Part shown: positions 10,165-17,947 of the stretch, in pieces | How positions within the stretch are numbered: the first letter of the stretch is position 1 | How the letters are laid out: the number at the start of each line of letters is the position of its first letter | Origin: Ornithinimicrobium tianjinense | GTDB taxonomy: Bacteria; Actinomycetota; Actinomycetes; Actinomycetales; Dermatophilaceae | Assembly (NCBI RefSeq): GCF_014636495.1 | Contig: NZ_BMEM01000005.1 | Coordinates: 124,001 to 188,000, forward strand | Length of the DNA: 64,000 nt | Direction of reading: 5' to 3' | Made by a program: the position numbers and the translations under genes | The notes under the pieces: generated by a model | What the model saw: only the letters and a program-made list of their open reading frames with translations | What the model was told of the DNA's origin: nothing | Database searches by the model: none

Positions 10165-10446
10165 ATGGACAAGCACGAGATCGACGCACGCGTCGAGGTC
10201 CGGGAGATCGGGAGGGGCCGCGCGGCGCGCACCGAGCTCCTCGTCGACGGGGAGCCGGTGAGGCATGGCCGCCTGCCGGGCGGGAAGTACTTCCTCTACG
10301 ACAACGCCTACGTCTGGTCCGACGACCTGCGCGGCCTCGGTCGCCAGCTCGTGGTGGACCGTGCCGCACGACGGGTCCCGACGCCGGGCCCCGCCGACCG
10401 CACCACCCCGTCCGCCACGTCGACGGCCCCGCAGGACGGTGAGTGA
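10165..10446 (+). CDS. Small hypothetical protein upstream of tyrosinase (93 aa)
   Basis: This ATG has an excellent ribosome binding site (GGAGGG about 7 bases upstream) and its stop lies just before the tyrosinase ATG, so the two are almost certainly co-transcribed. The product has a compact first half (residues 1-70) with alternating strands, including KYFLYDNAYVWSDDL, and a low-complexity Pro/Thr/Ala tail. It does not resemble the MelC1 caddie protein of Streptomyces tyrosinases, which carries a signal peptide and His residues. Its position is nevertheless that of a caddie, so an accessory role in copper loading or quaternary structure is only an inference. Confidence 0.6.
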   Translation: MDKHEIDARVEVREIGRGRAARTELLVDGEPVRHGRLPGGKYFLYDNAYVWSDDLRGLGRQLVVDRAARRVPTPGPADRTTPSATSTAPQDGE

Positions 10447-10447
10447 C

Positions 10448-12193
10448 ATGGTCTGGGTCCGCAAGAACTTCACCGCCCTGTCGACGCAGGAGCGCGACCG
10501 CCTCGTCAACGCCCTCAAGGTGCTCAAGAGCCGGGGCGTCGTCGAGAGCTTCGCCCACCTCCACGAGCACCACTTCAACATGAACATCCACCACAGCTCG
10601 CACTTCCTGCCGTGGCACCGCGAGATGCTCCTGCGCTTCGAGCGCGAGCTCCGCTCGGTCGACGCCCGGGTGTCGCTGCCCTACTGGGACTCCTCGGTCG
10701 AGCAGAGCACCAGCTCCTCGCTGTGGAGCAACGCCTTCCTCGGGCAGTTCAACAGCCTGTGGAACCTGCAGCGTGCCCTCGGCTCGGACGTCCTGCCCTC
10801 GCCGACCACGGTCCAGCGCAACCAGACGCGCACGACATACGGCGGCTTCTGGTTCGAGCTGGAGGATCTCATCCACAACCCGCCGCACCGGTGGGTGGGG
10901 GGCCAGATGCGGACCGCGGCCTCGCCGCGCGACCCGGTCTTCTACCTGCACCACGCGTGGATCGACCTGCTCTGGGCGCGGTGGCAGGCGGCCAATCCGG
11001 CCGCCCCGTTCGTCTCGAGCATGACCGGTGCCGGTCTCAACGACCCGCTCATGGAGTGGCCGAGCCGCACCCCGGCGCACGTGCTGAACCACCACCGGCT
11101 CGGGTACGCCTACGACACCGAGCCGCTCGTCACCGGCGCCGCCGCGAGCAGCCCGGACCTGCGGGCCGGCGAGGTGCTCATGGCGGGGCAGTCGATCAGC
11201 TCCCCGAACGGTCGCTACACCTTCGTCTACCAGGGTGACGGCAACCTCGTCCTCTACGGGCCGGCGGGGGCCATGTGGGCCTCGCGGACCGACGGGCAGG
11301 CGGTCGGCTCGACGATCATGCAGGGCGACGGCAACCTCGTGATCTACGGCCCGGGCGGTCTCGTGGTCTGGGCCAGCGGCACCGACGGTCACCTCGGCGC
11401 TCACCTCGTCGTCCAGGACGACGGCAACGTCGTCATCTACCGCCCCGACGGCCGGCCGGTCTGGTCGACCGACACGTGGGTGGTGACCGGGCCCGACGCG
11501 AGCAGCCCCGACATGGTCGCCGGCGAGACCCTCGCCGCCGGCCGGCAGATCACCTCGCCGAACGGTCGCTACCGGTTCGTCTACCAGACCGACGGCAACC
11601 TCGTCCTCTACGGCCCCGCCGGCGCGACCTGGTCGTCGCGGACCAACGGCCGACCAGTGGGGACGACGATCATGCAGGGCGACGGCAACCTCGTCATCTA
11701 CGCGCCGAAGGACCGGCCGGTCTGGGCCAGCGGCACGAGCGGCAGCCCGGGCGCGCGGCTGGTCGTGCAGGACGACGGCAACGTCGTGATCTACCGCGCC
11801 AACGGGACCGCCGCCTGGTCGACCGACACCTGGGTGATCACCGGGCCGGACGCGAGCAGCCCGGACATGCTGGCGGGGGAGACCCTCGTCCCCGGTGGCT
11901 CGATCAGCTCGCCGAACGGGCGTTACCGGTTCGTCTACCAGGCCGACGGCAACCTCGTCCTCTACGGGCCGACGGGCGCGCGGTGGGCCAGCAACACCAA
12001 CGGGCGCCCGGTCGGGTCCACTGTCATGCAGGGCGACGGCAACCTCGTCATCTACGCACCCAAGGACCGGCCGGTCTGGGCCACCGCCACCGACCGCAAC
12101 CCCGGCGCGCGGCTGGTCGTGCAGGACGACGGAAACGTGGTCATCTACCGCACCAACGGGACGCCCGCCTGGGCCACCAACACCTCGGTATGA
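10448..12193 (+). CDS. Tyrosinase fused to three bulb-type lectin repeats
   Basis: This is a 581-aa fusion. Residues 1 to about 225 form a type-3 copper tyrosinase domain. The CuA side holds HLHEHH (about 38-43) and HSSHFLPWHR, and the CuB side LIHNPPHRWVGGQ and DPVFYLHHAWIDLLWARWQ. This layout matches bacterial MelC2-like tyrosinases that oxidise phenols to quinones. From about residue 234 there are three repeats of exactly 118 aa (starts at 234, 352 and 470). Each has three QxDGNxVxY motifs of the mannose-binding B-lectin fold, nine in all. No signal peptide is visible, so export would need another route or the enzyme is cytoplasmic. The start ATG follows the small upstream gene by one base. 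Confidence 0.92.
   Translation: MVWVRKNFTALSTQERDRLVNALKVLKSRGVVESFAHLHEHHFNMNIHHSSHFLPWHREMLLRFERELRSVDARVSLPYWDSSVEQSTSSSLWSNAFLGQFNSLWNLQRALGSDVLPSPTTVQRNQTRTTYGGFWFELEDLIHNPPHRWVGGQMRTAASPRDPVFYLHHAWIDLLWARWQAANPAAPFVSSMTGAGLNDPLMEWPSRTPAHVLNHHRLGYAYDTEPLVTGAAASSPDLRAGEVLMAGQSISSPNGRYTFVYQGDGNLVLYGPAGAMWASRTDGQAVGSTIMQGDGNLVIYGPGGLVVWASGTDGHLGAHLVVQDDGNVVIYRPDGRPVWSTDTWVVTGPDASSPDMVAGETLAAGRQITSPNGRYRFVYQTDGNLVLYGPAGATWSSRTNGRPVGTTIMQGDGNLVIYAPKDRPVWASGTSGSPGARLVVQDDGNVVIYRANGTAAWSTDTWVITGPDASSPDMLAGETLVPGGSISSPNGRYRFVYQADGNLVLYGPTGARWASNTNGRPVGSTVMQGDGNLVIYAPKDRPVWATATDRNPGARLVVQDDGNVVIYRTNGTPAWATNTSV
11147..12190 (+). repeat. Three 354-bp tandem repeats encoding B-lectin domains
   Basis: Repeat starts at 11147, 11501 and 11855 are spaced exactly 354 bases (118 codons), each opening with AGCAGCCC(C/G)GAC. 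High nucleotide identity between units 2 and 3 suggests recent duplication within the gene. The last unit is slightly short at the C-terminus. Confidence 0.9.
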
Positions 12194-12272
12194 CGTATGC
12201 CGTCGGGAGGCTTGGACCTCCTCGGCCACGGGCGACCGCAGAGGCTGCTCGTGCGGGTGCCTGAGCTGAGGT

Positions 12273-12311
12273 GCTACGGATCTGCATCACGTGGTGATGC
12301 AGATCCGTAGC
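12273..12311. terminator. Perfect 18-bp stem hairpin between convergent genes
   Basis: The arms 12273-12290 and 12294-12311 are perfect reverse complements (GCTACGGATCTGCATCAC and its complement) around a 3-base GTG loop. It sits between the tyrosinase and the P-type ATPase, which converge. A strong terminator is likely, although neither flank has a T-run. Confidence 0.6.
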
Positions 12312-12328
12312 GTCCGAGGAGGCGCCCT

Positions 12329-12399
12329 GGTCGGGTATGCCGTGGGTCAGGTATGCAGCGGGTCAGGTATGCCGTGGGTCAGGTATGCAGTGGGTCAGG
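12329..12399. repeat. Four 16-bp tandem repeats containing GGTATGC
   Basis: Units begin at 12329, 12345, 12361 and 12377. The consensus is GGTCAGGTATGCMGYG, alternating between GCCGTG and GCAGYG endings. A partial fifth unit (GGTCAGG) supplies the stop codon of the ATPase gene at 12395. Each unit contains all or most of the GGTATGCCG word that recurs across the window. Confidence 0.9.
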
Positions 12400-14353
12400 C
12401 CGCGACCTTCTCCCGCTCGGGCGCGGTGCGGTCCTGCTCGGACTCATGGCGGCGCGTCCGCGCGGGCGGGTCCTCGCGACGCCGCAGCAGGCGCATCGCG
12501 TTGACGATGACGAGCAGCACCGAGGCCTCGTGCACCAGCATCCCGATCGCCATGGTGACGCCACCGAGGACCACGCCGAGCATCAGCGTGGCCACCGTGA
12601 CCAGCGCGATGGCGATGTTCTGCCGCATGGTGCTGACGGTCCGCCTGGCCAGCGAGAAGGCCTGGGGCAGCTTGAGCAGATCGTCCTTCATCAGGGCGAT
12701 GTCCGCGGTCTCGATCGCCACGCCGGTGCCGGCGGCGCCCATGGCCACGCCGATGTCGGCGGTCGCCAGCGCGGGGGCGTCGTTGACGCCGTCGCCGACC
12801 ATCGCGACCGTGTAGCCCTGCTTCTGCAGGTCGGCCACGGCCTCGAGCTTGTCCTCCGGCAGGAGCCCGGCGCGGACCTCGTCGATGCCGACCTGGGCGC
12901 CGACGGACCGGGCGACCGGCTCGACGTCACCGGTGAGCATGACGACCTTCCTGACGCCGGCGGCGTGCAGACGGCGCACCATCTCGGAAGCGTCGGCGCG
13001 GACGGTGTCGGCCACCGCCACGATCCCCACGGGGCGACCGTCGACCGCGACGATCATCGGCGTGCGACCGTCGGCGGCGAGCGCGGCCACGCGTGCCCCG
13101 GTCCGCTCGACCTCCGCCAGGCCACCCTCGGCCAGACCACCCTCGGCGGTCAGCAGCGCCAGGTTGCCGACGGCGACGCGACGGCCGTCGACGACGGCCA
13201 CGACCCCCTGGCCCGGGACCGGGTGAGTCTCCTCGGGGAGGCCGGGCGACGGCATACCCCGCTCGGCGGCAGCGTCGAGGACCGGACGCGCGAGCGGGTG
13301 CTCGGAGCCGGCCTCGGCGCGCGCGGCCAGCCGCAGGACGTCGTCCTCGGACAGCTCCGGGACCAGCGGGACCACGTCGGTCAGACGCGGACGGCCCTGG
13401 GTGAGGGTCCCGGTCTTGTCGAGCGCGACGGCGTCGATCCTGGCGGAGGTCTCGAGGAACTCGCCACCCTTGATGAGGATGCCGTCCTTCGCGCCGCGGC
13501 CGATGCCGGCCACGATCGAGACGGGGATGGAGATGACGAGCGCACCGGGGCAGGCGATGACCAGCAGGGTCAGGGCCAGCACGAGGTCGCGGGTGACCAG
13601 GCCCAGGACGACCGCGAGCACGATGATCGCGGGGGTGTACCAGGCGGAGAAGCGGTCCATGAAGGCCTGCGTCTTCGCCCTGGCGTCCTGCGCCTCCTCC
13701 ACGCGATGGATGATGCGCGCCAGGGTGGTGTCGGCGCCCACGCCGGTGGCCCTGACCTGCAGGAAGCCGCCGGTGCTGACGGTGCCGGCGAAGACGTCGT
13801 CGCCGGCCACCTTCTCGACCGGGATCGACTCGCCGGTGATGGAGGCCTCGTCCAGCGCGCCGGTGCCGCCGATGACGACGCCGTCGACGGGCACCTTCGC
13901 GCCGTTCTTGACCAGGACTGTCTCGCCGGTGACGACCTCCTGGGCCGGGACCTCGACCTGCCCGCCGGCGCGGAGCACGACCGCGGTGTCGGGTGCGACG
14001 GCGATCAGCTCGGCGAGCGCGGAGCGGGTCCTGTTGAGGGTCGCCGTCTCCAGCGCGTGCCCGACGGCGAACAGGAAGGTCACCGCGGCGGCCTCCCAGT
14101 AGTTCTGGATCAGCACGGCGCCGATGACGGCGACCGAGACCAGCAGGTCGATGCCGACCACCCTGGCGGTCAGCGCGCGCCAGGCCTTGCTGACGACGGG
14201 CGCGCCGGCGACGACCGCGGCGGCGATCATCAGCACGTCGCCCCACAGCGGGTAGCCCAGGGCGTGCTCGGAGGCGAACGAGGCCAGGATCAGCAGACCC
14301 GAGGCGCCCGGCACGGTCCAGCGACCCGAGAGCCATGTCCGGACGAGGTTCAT
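12395..14353 (-). CDS. Heavy-metal-transporting P1B-type ATPase with CPG motif
   Basis: This 652-aa metal efflux ATPase lacks an N-terminal metal-binding domain and begins directly with membrane helices. Visible motifs are the TGES actuator loop (about residue 173), the transmembrane metal site ACPGALV (C268-P269-G270), the phosphorylation motif DKTGT (D312), the SEHPLA nucleotide-binding motif and the GDGVNDAPAL hinge. The usual P1B signatures are CPC, CPH, SPC or TPC; here it is CPG, so the metal cannot be assigned by the standard rule. A separate HMA-domain protein is encoded 45 bases upstream in the same operon and may do the job of the missing domain. Confidence 0.92.
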   Translation of the reverse strand: MNLVRTWLSGRWTVPGASGLLILASFASEHALGYPLWGDVLMIAAAVVAGAPVVSKAWRALTARVVGIDLLVSVAVIGAVLIQNYWEAAAVTFLFAVGHALETATLNRTRSALAELIAVAPDTAVVLRAGGQVEVPAQEVVTGETVLVKNGAKVPVDGVVIGGTGALDEASITGESIPVEKVAGDDVFAGTVSTGGFLQVRATGVGADTTLARIIHRVEEAQDARAKTQAFMDRFSAWYTPAIIVLAVVLGLVTRDLVLALTLLVIACPGALVISIPVSIVAGIGRGAKDGILIKGGEFLETSARIDAVALDKTGTLTQGRPRLTDVVPLVPELSEDDVLRLAARAEAGSEHPLARPVLDAAAERGMPSPGLPEETHPVPGQGVVAVVDGRRVAVGNLALLTAEGGLAEGGLAEVERTGARVAALAADGRTPMIVAVDGRPVGIVAVADTVRADASEMVRRLHAAGVRKVVMLTGDVEPVARSVGAQVGIDEVRAGLLPEDKLEAVADLQKQGYTVAMVGDGVNDAPALATADIGVAMGAAGTGVAIETADIALMKDDLLKLPQAFSLARRTVSTMRQNIAIALVTVATLMLGVVLGGVTMAIGMLVHEASVLLVIVNAMRLLRRREDPPARTRRHESEQDRTAPEREKVAA

Positions 14354-14398
14354 TTTTGTCCTTCCGTATGTCGTGCGTCGGGCATCAGGGCTGGCAGG

Positions 14399-14635
14399 TC
14401 AGAACGCGGCGGGCCTGGCGGTGTAGCCGGCCTTGGCCACCGCGGCGACCAGGTCGTCGGTGCTCGCCACGGCGGGGTCGTGGACGACCTCGACGCGGGA
14501 GGAGGCGAAGTGGACCTTGACCGACTCGACGCCCTTGACGCGGCCGACCTGCTTCTCGATCTTGGCCACGCAGGAGGGGCAGGAGAAGCCCTCGGCCCGC
14601 AGGATCGTCGTGGTGGTGCTGGTGGTGGTGCTCAT
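14399..14635 (-). CDS. HMA-domain metallochaperone (CopZ-like)
   Basis: This 78-aa protein is essentially one heavy-metal-associated domain with the metal-binding motif GFSCPSC followed by VAKIEKQV, and the usual betaalphabetabetaalphabeta spacing. A Ser/Thr run precedes the first strand. The ATG is chosen because GAGAGGA lies 6-8 bases upstream; the GTG at 14650 overlaps that site. It is the first gene of the operon with the P-type ATPase and probably delivers the metal to it. Cu(I), Zn(II) or Cd(II) are possible. Confidence 0.88.
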   Translation of the reverse strand: MSTTTSTTTTILRAEGFSCPSCVAKIEKQVGRVKGVESVKVHFASSRVEVVHDPAVASTDDLVAAVAKAGYTARPAAF

Positions 14636-14711
14636 GGCATGTCCTCTCACGCTGGCTCGGTGCCCTCGGGGGCCTGATACCTCGAAGCTACGGACTTCCC
14701 CGCGAGACTTC

Positions 14712-14727
14712 CTTGACGCAGGTCAAG
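14712..14727. promoter_or_regulatory. Palindrome CTTGAC-N4-GTCAAG upstream of metal operon
   Basis: CTTGACGCAGGTCAAG has two perfect 6-bp arms and lies 77 bases before the HMA start and 21 bases before the methyltransferase start. TTGACC on the minus strand could be part of a -35 element. The TTGAC-N4-GTCAA spacing resembles FNR/CRP-family sites. The regulator is unknown. Confidence 0.4.
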
Positions 14728-14747
14728 TCGCATCCGCCCTGGTAGAC

Positions 14748-15479
14748 ATGGAGCCCATGCCCCCTCCCGAGTCCCAGGTCCCGCCCACCGCCGCGCAGTA
14801 CGACAGCTTCGCCGCGGCATACGCGGCCTCGAACGAGAGCAGCCTCTTCAACGCCTGGTACGAGCGCCCGGAGATGCTGCGCCTCGCCGGCGACGTCACG
14901 GGGCTGGGGGTGCTCGACGCGGGGTGCGGGTCGGGCGCGCTCGCGGAGGCGCTGCGTGACCGGGGCGCGTCCGTGTCCGCCTTCGACCTGAGCCCGGCGA
15001 TGGTCGACATCGCGCGGGAGCGGCTGGGGGAGGCCGTGGACCTGCGGGTCGCGGACCTGGCCGCGCCGCTGCCGTATGCCGATGCGCAGTTCGATCTGGT
15101 CGTCGTCTCGCTGGCGCTGCACTACGTGGAGGACTGGGCCGCCACGCTCGCTGAGCTGCGGCGGGTGCTGCGACCCGGCGGGCGGCTGGTCGTCTCGGTC
15201 ATCCACCCGACCGTCTACGTCGTCTCGCACCAGGGGGCCGACTACTTCGCGCTCACGCAGTACTCCGAGGACTACGACTACGACGGAGAGACGGTGTGGA
15301 TGACCTACTGGCACCGGCCCCTGCAGGACGTGATCAACGCCTTCGTCGAGGCGGGACTGACGATCCGGCGCGTGACCGAGCCGCCGCCGGCCGCCGACAC
15401 GCCGACCGAGCTGCTGCCCAACCCGGACGGCCGGTCGTTCATCTGCTTCCTGTTCGTGGAGGTCGAGAGGCCGGCCTGA
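14748..15479 (+). CDS. Class I SAM-dependent methyltransferase
   Basis: This 243-aa methyltransferase has motif I VLDAGCGSGALAEAL (about residues 55-69), a motif II acidic residue in SAFDLSPAMVDIAR, the DLVVVSLALHYVEDW segment and LRRVLRPGGRLVVSVIHP, all typical of the Methyltransf_11 type. The substrate is unknown. Two ATG codons (14748 and 14757) are possible; neither has a clear ribosome binding site, so a leaderless or near-leaderless transcript may apply. It diverges from the metal operon. Confidence 0.85.
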   Translation: MEPMPPPESQVPPTAAQYDSFAAAYAASNESSLFNAWYERPEMLRLAGDVTGLGVLDAGCGSGALAEALRDRGASVSAFDLSPAMVDIARERLGEAVDLRVADLAAPLPYADAQFDLVVVSLALHYVEDWAATLAELRRVLRPGGRLVVSVIHPTVYVVSHQGADYFALTQYSEDYDYDGETVWMTYWHRPLQDVINAFVEAGLTIRRVTEPPPAADTPTELLPNPDGRSFICFLFVEVERPA

Positions 15480-15538
15480 GGCGGGGCCGGTCGGGTGTGG
15501 GTCCCTTCCTCCCTTCCGCCCCGGCGTAGCCTCGGGCT

Positions 15539-16012
15539 GTGGCCACCTTCTACACCGCGGGCGAGCGCGCCGTCCTCGAGGGATTCGTCGACGTGCAGCG
15601 TGAGCAGATCGCGGCGCTCCTGGACGACCTCACCGAGGAGGAGGCGCGGCTCCGGCTGGTGCCCTCGCTCACGACGCCGCTCGCGCTCGTGACCCACGCG
15701 ATCTTCGTCGAGAAGGTCTGGTTCCACCACCGGCTGGCCGGCCGGACGCGTGCGGAAGTCGGCATCCCGGAGACCGTCGACGAGAGCTTCGTGCCGCGTG
15801 AGGGCGAGACGATCGCCTCCGCCCTCGGGGCCTACCGCGCCGCGTGCGAGGAGTCGCGGGCCATCGCCGCCGGGCACGACCTCGACCACGAGCTGCAGTG
15901 GCGCGAGAAGTCGATCAGCCTGCGCTACCTCTACGGGCACATGACCGCCGAGCTGGCCCGGCACGCCGGCCACGGCGACATCCTGGTCGAGCAGATCCGC
16001 GCGTGCCGCTGA
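15539..16012 (+). CDS. DinB/DUF664-family protein
   Basis: This 157-aa protein has the four-helix pattern of DinB/DUF664 proteins, with the metal-ligand histidines in LALVTHAIFVEKVWFHHRLAG (first two helices) and GHMTAELARHAGHGDIL (last helix). Such proteins include mycothiol- or bacillithiol-dependent transferases, but most are uncharacterised. The start is GTG, placed by the onset of the conserved YTAGERAVLEGF helix. A 59-base gap follows the methyltransferase gene; co-transcription is possible. Confidence 0.82.
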   Translation: MATFYTAGERAVLEGFVDVQREQIAALLDDLTEEEARLRLVPSLTTPLALVTHAIFVEKVWFHHRLAGRTRAEVGIPETVDESFVPREGETIASALGAYRAACEESRAIAAGHDLDHELQWREKSISLRYLYGHMTAELARHAGHGDILVEQIRACR

Positions 16013-16049
16013 CCGTCGGCCTGTCCGTCGGTGCGGGCCGACCCGCTCC

Positions 16050-17801
16050 TCAGGCCTCGCGCCCCGGCTCCGTCGTCCGGGCTGACGGCTCGTCGATGTG
16101 GTCGACGACCTCGACCGTGGGGTAGACCGGCTGCCACATCAGCTCGTGGATGTCCTGGAGCGGGTGCTCGAGCTCACGGGTGGCCACGCCCTCCTCGACC
16201 GCCGCCTCGGCCACCCGGATCGCCACCGCGGCGGACACCGCGCGCAGCTGGCGCATGGACGGCAGGACCGGAGCGCCCAGCCGGCCGGCGGACGTCCGCT
16301 CGGCCACCGCCTGGGCCGCCGCGGCGATCATCCGGTCGGTGACCCGCGTGGCCCGCACCGCCACGGCGCCCAGGCCGATGCCGGGGAAGACCAGCGCGTT
16401 GTTGGCCTGCGCGATCTCGAACGTCGTCCCGCCCTGCTCGACCGGCGCGAACGGCGAGCCCGTGGCGATCAGCGCCCGACCGTCCGTCCAGCGCAGCAGG
16501 TCGGCGGGCACGGCCTCGGAGCGGCTGGTCGGGTTCGACAGCGGCATGATCACCGGCCGGTCGCAGCCGGCGGCCATGTCGCGCACGATCGCCTCGGTGA
16601 ACGACCCGGGCTGCGCCGACGTCCCGACGAGCACGGTCGGCCTGACCTGCCGCACCACCTCCGCGAGGTCGTAGCGCCCCGCCCCGTCCCAGCCGGAGAC
16701 CTCCTCGACGGGCCGGGCATACCTCTCCTGGAAGGCGCGCATGGGTGCTCCCGTATGCAGCAGCCCGCGGCTCCCGAGCCCCCAGAACCTGCTCTCGGCC
16801 TCCTTCTCGGACAGCCCCTCCTGCACCATGATGTCGCGCATGAGGTCGGCGACGCCGACGCCCGCGGTGCCGGCGCCGTGCACGACGATCCGCTGGTCGG
16901 CGAGTCGCTCGCCCTTGGCGCGGACGGCCGCGAGCGCCGCCGCCGCGACCACCGCGGCCGTGCCCTGGATGTCGTCGTTGAAGGAGCACTGCTCGTCCCG
17001 GTATGCCGCCAGGATGCGGTGCGCGTTGTCCGCGCCGAAGTCCTCCCAGTGCAGCAGGGCGTGCGGGAAGTGCCGGCGGACGGCGTCGGCGAACTGGGCG
17101 ACGAACGCGTCATACCTCTCACCGCGCACGCGGGCGTGCCGCGCGCCGAGGTAGCCGGGGTCGTTGAGCAGGTCGAGGTTGTCGGTGCCCACGTCGAGCA
17201 CGACGGGTATGCCGCGCAACGGGTGGATCCCCGCGGCCGTCGTGTAGACCGCGAGCTTGCCGACCGCGATGCGGATGCCGCCGACGCCCTGGTCGCCGAT
17301 GCCGAGGATCCCCTCGGAGTCGGTGACGACCACGAGATCGACGTCCTCGGGCCCCTGCCCGTGCGCCGCGAGGGCCTCGTCCATGCCGGCGGCGTCGTCG
17401 ATGGACAGGTAGATGCCGCGGGGGCGGTCGAAGGTGGAGCTGAACTTCTGGATCGCCTCGCCGACGGTGGGCGTGTAGATGATCGGCAGCATCTCCTCGA
17501 GGTGGTCGGCCACGAGGCGGTAGTAGAGGATCTCGTTGAGGTCCTGGAGCTGGTTGAGGAAGACGTACCGGCTCAGGTCGTCGGGCTGGCCGCGGAACTG
17601 CTGGTAGACGCGGCGCACCTGCTCGGTGAGCGTGTTGACCGCGGGCGGGAGCAGCCCGCGCAGACCGAGGGCGGCGCGTTCGTCGAGCGTGTAGCCGGGG
17701 CCGAAGTTGAGCATCGGGCGGGCGAGGACCTGGCGGCCCCGGACGGCGATCTGGACGGTCTCGACCCCGTCGACGGTGCGGAACTGGAACTGGCGCGGCA
17801 T
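16050..17801 (-). CDS. NAD-dependent malic enzyme
   Basis: This 583-aa oxidative decarboxylase converts malate to pyruvate and CO2 in the cytoplasm. The length is that of the large bacterial/eukaryotic-type malic enzymes. Visible features are the N-terminal domain with LNEILYYRLVADHLEEMLPIIYTPTVGEAI (catalytic Tyr), VVTDSEGILGIGDQGVGGIRIAVGK, the metal/substrate segment EDFGADNAHRILAAYRD, FNDDIQGTAAVVAA and the nucleotide-binding VVHGAGTAGVGVADL. ATG start. A long inverted repeat separates it from the M14 peptidase gene upstream on the same strand, so it probably has its own promoter. Confidence 0.95.
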   Translation of the reverse strand: MPRQFQFRTVDGVETVQIAVRGRQVLARPMLNFGPGYTLDERAALGLRGLLPPAVNTLTEQVRRVYQQFRGQPDDLSRYVFLNQLQDLNEILYYRLVADHLEEMLPIIYTPTVGEAIQKFSSTFDRPRGIYLSIDDAAGMDEALAAHGQGPEDVDLVVVTDSEGILGIGDQGVGGIRIAVGKLAVYTTAAGIHPLRGIPVVLDVGTDNLDLLNDPGYLGARHARVRGERYDAFVAQFADAVRRHFPHALLHWEDFGADNAHRILAAYRDEQCSFNDDIQGTAAVVAAAALAAVRAKGERLADQRIVVHGAGTAGVGVADLMRDIMVQEGLSEKEAESRFWGLGSRGLLHTGAPMRAFQERYARPVEEVSGWDGAGRYDLAEVVRQVRPTVLVGTSAQPGSFTEAIVRDMAAGCDRPVIMPLSNPTSRSEAVPADLLRWTDGRALIATGSPFAPVEQGGTTFEIAQANNALVFPGIGLGAVAVRATRVTDRMIAAAAQAVAERTSAGRLGAPVLPSMRQLRAVSAAVAIRVAEAAVEEGVATRELEHPLQDIHELMWQPVYPTVEVVDHIDEPSARTTEPGREA

Positions 17802-17875
17802 AACCAGACGCTAGTGGGTCTCGGCGCTGGTGGACAGGGGCCGGCCTCGGGCGGGTGCGCGTGCCGTCGGCACTC

Positions 17876-17935
17876 GCGACCGCTTTTCCTGCTGTGAGTC
17901 AGATGCATCCGACGCACAGAAGGAAAAGCGGTCGC
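17876..17935. terminator. Long hairpin with 21-bp arms
   Basis: Arm 17876-17896 (GCGACCGCTTTTCCTGCTGT and one more base) pairs with 17915-17935 with a single mismatch, around an 18-base loop. It begins 12 bases after the stop of the M14 gene (minus strand) and precedes malic enzyme. The T-run is inside the stem, so it would read as a terminator on either strand. Confidence 0.6.
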
Positions 17936-17947
17936 AAGACGAGAGCC

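Noticed and set aside
11147-12190. Possible CRISPR-like or satellite array
   Set aside because: The 354-bp units are codon-periodic and encode lectin domains, so they are protein repeats.
10136-12229. Very long minus-strand open frame opposite the tyrosinase gene
   Set aside because: It is the mirror of a repetitive GC-rich gene; the product is a low-complexity Arg/Gly/Val chain without domains, while the plus strand has clear copper motifs.
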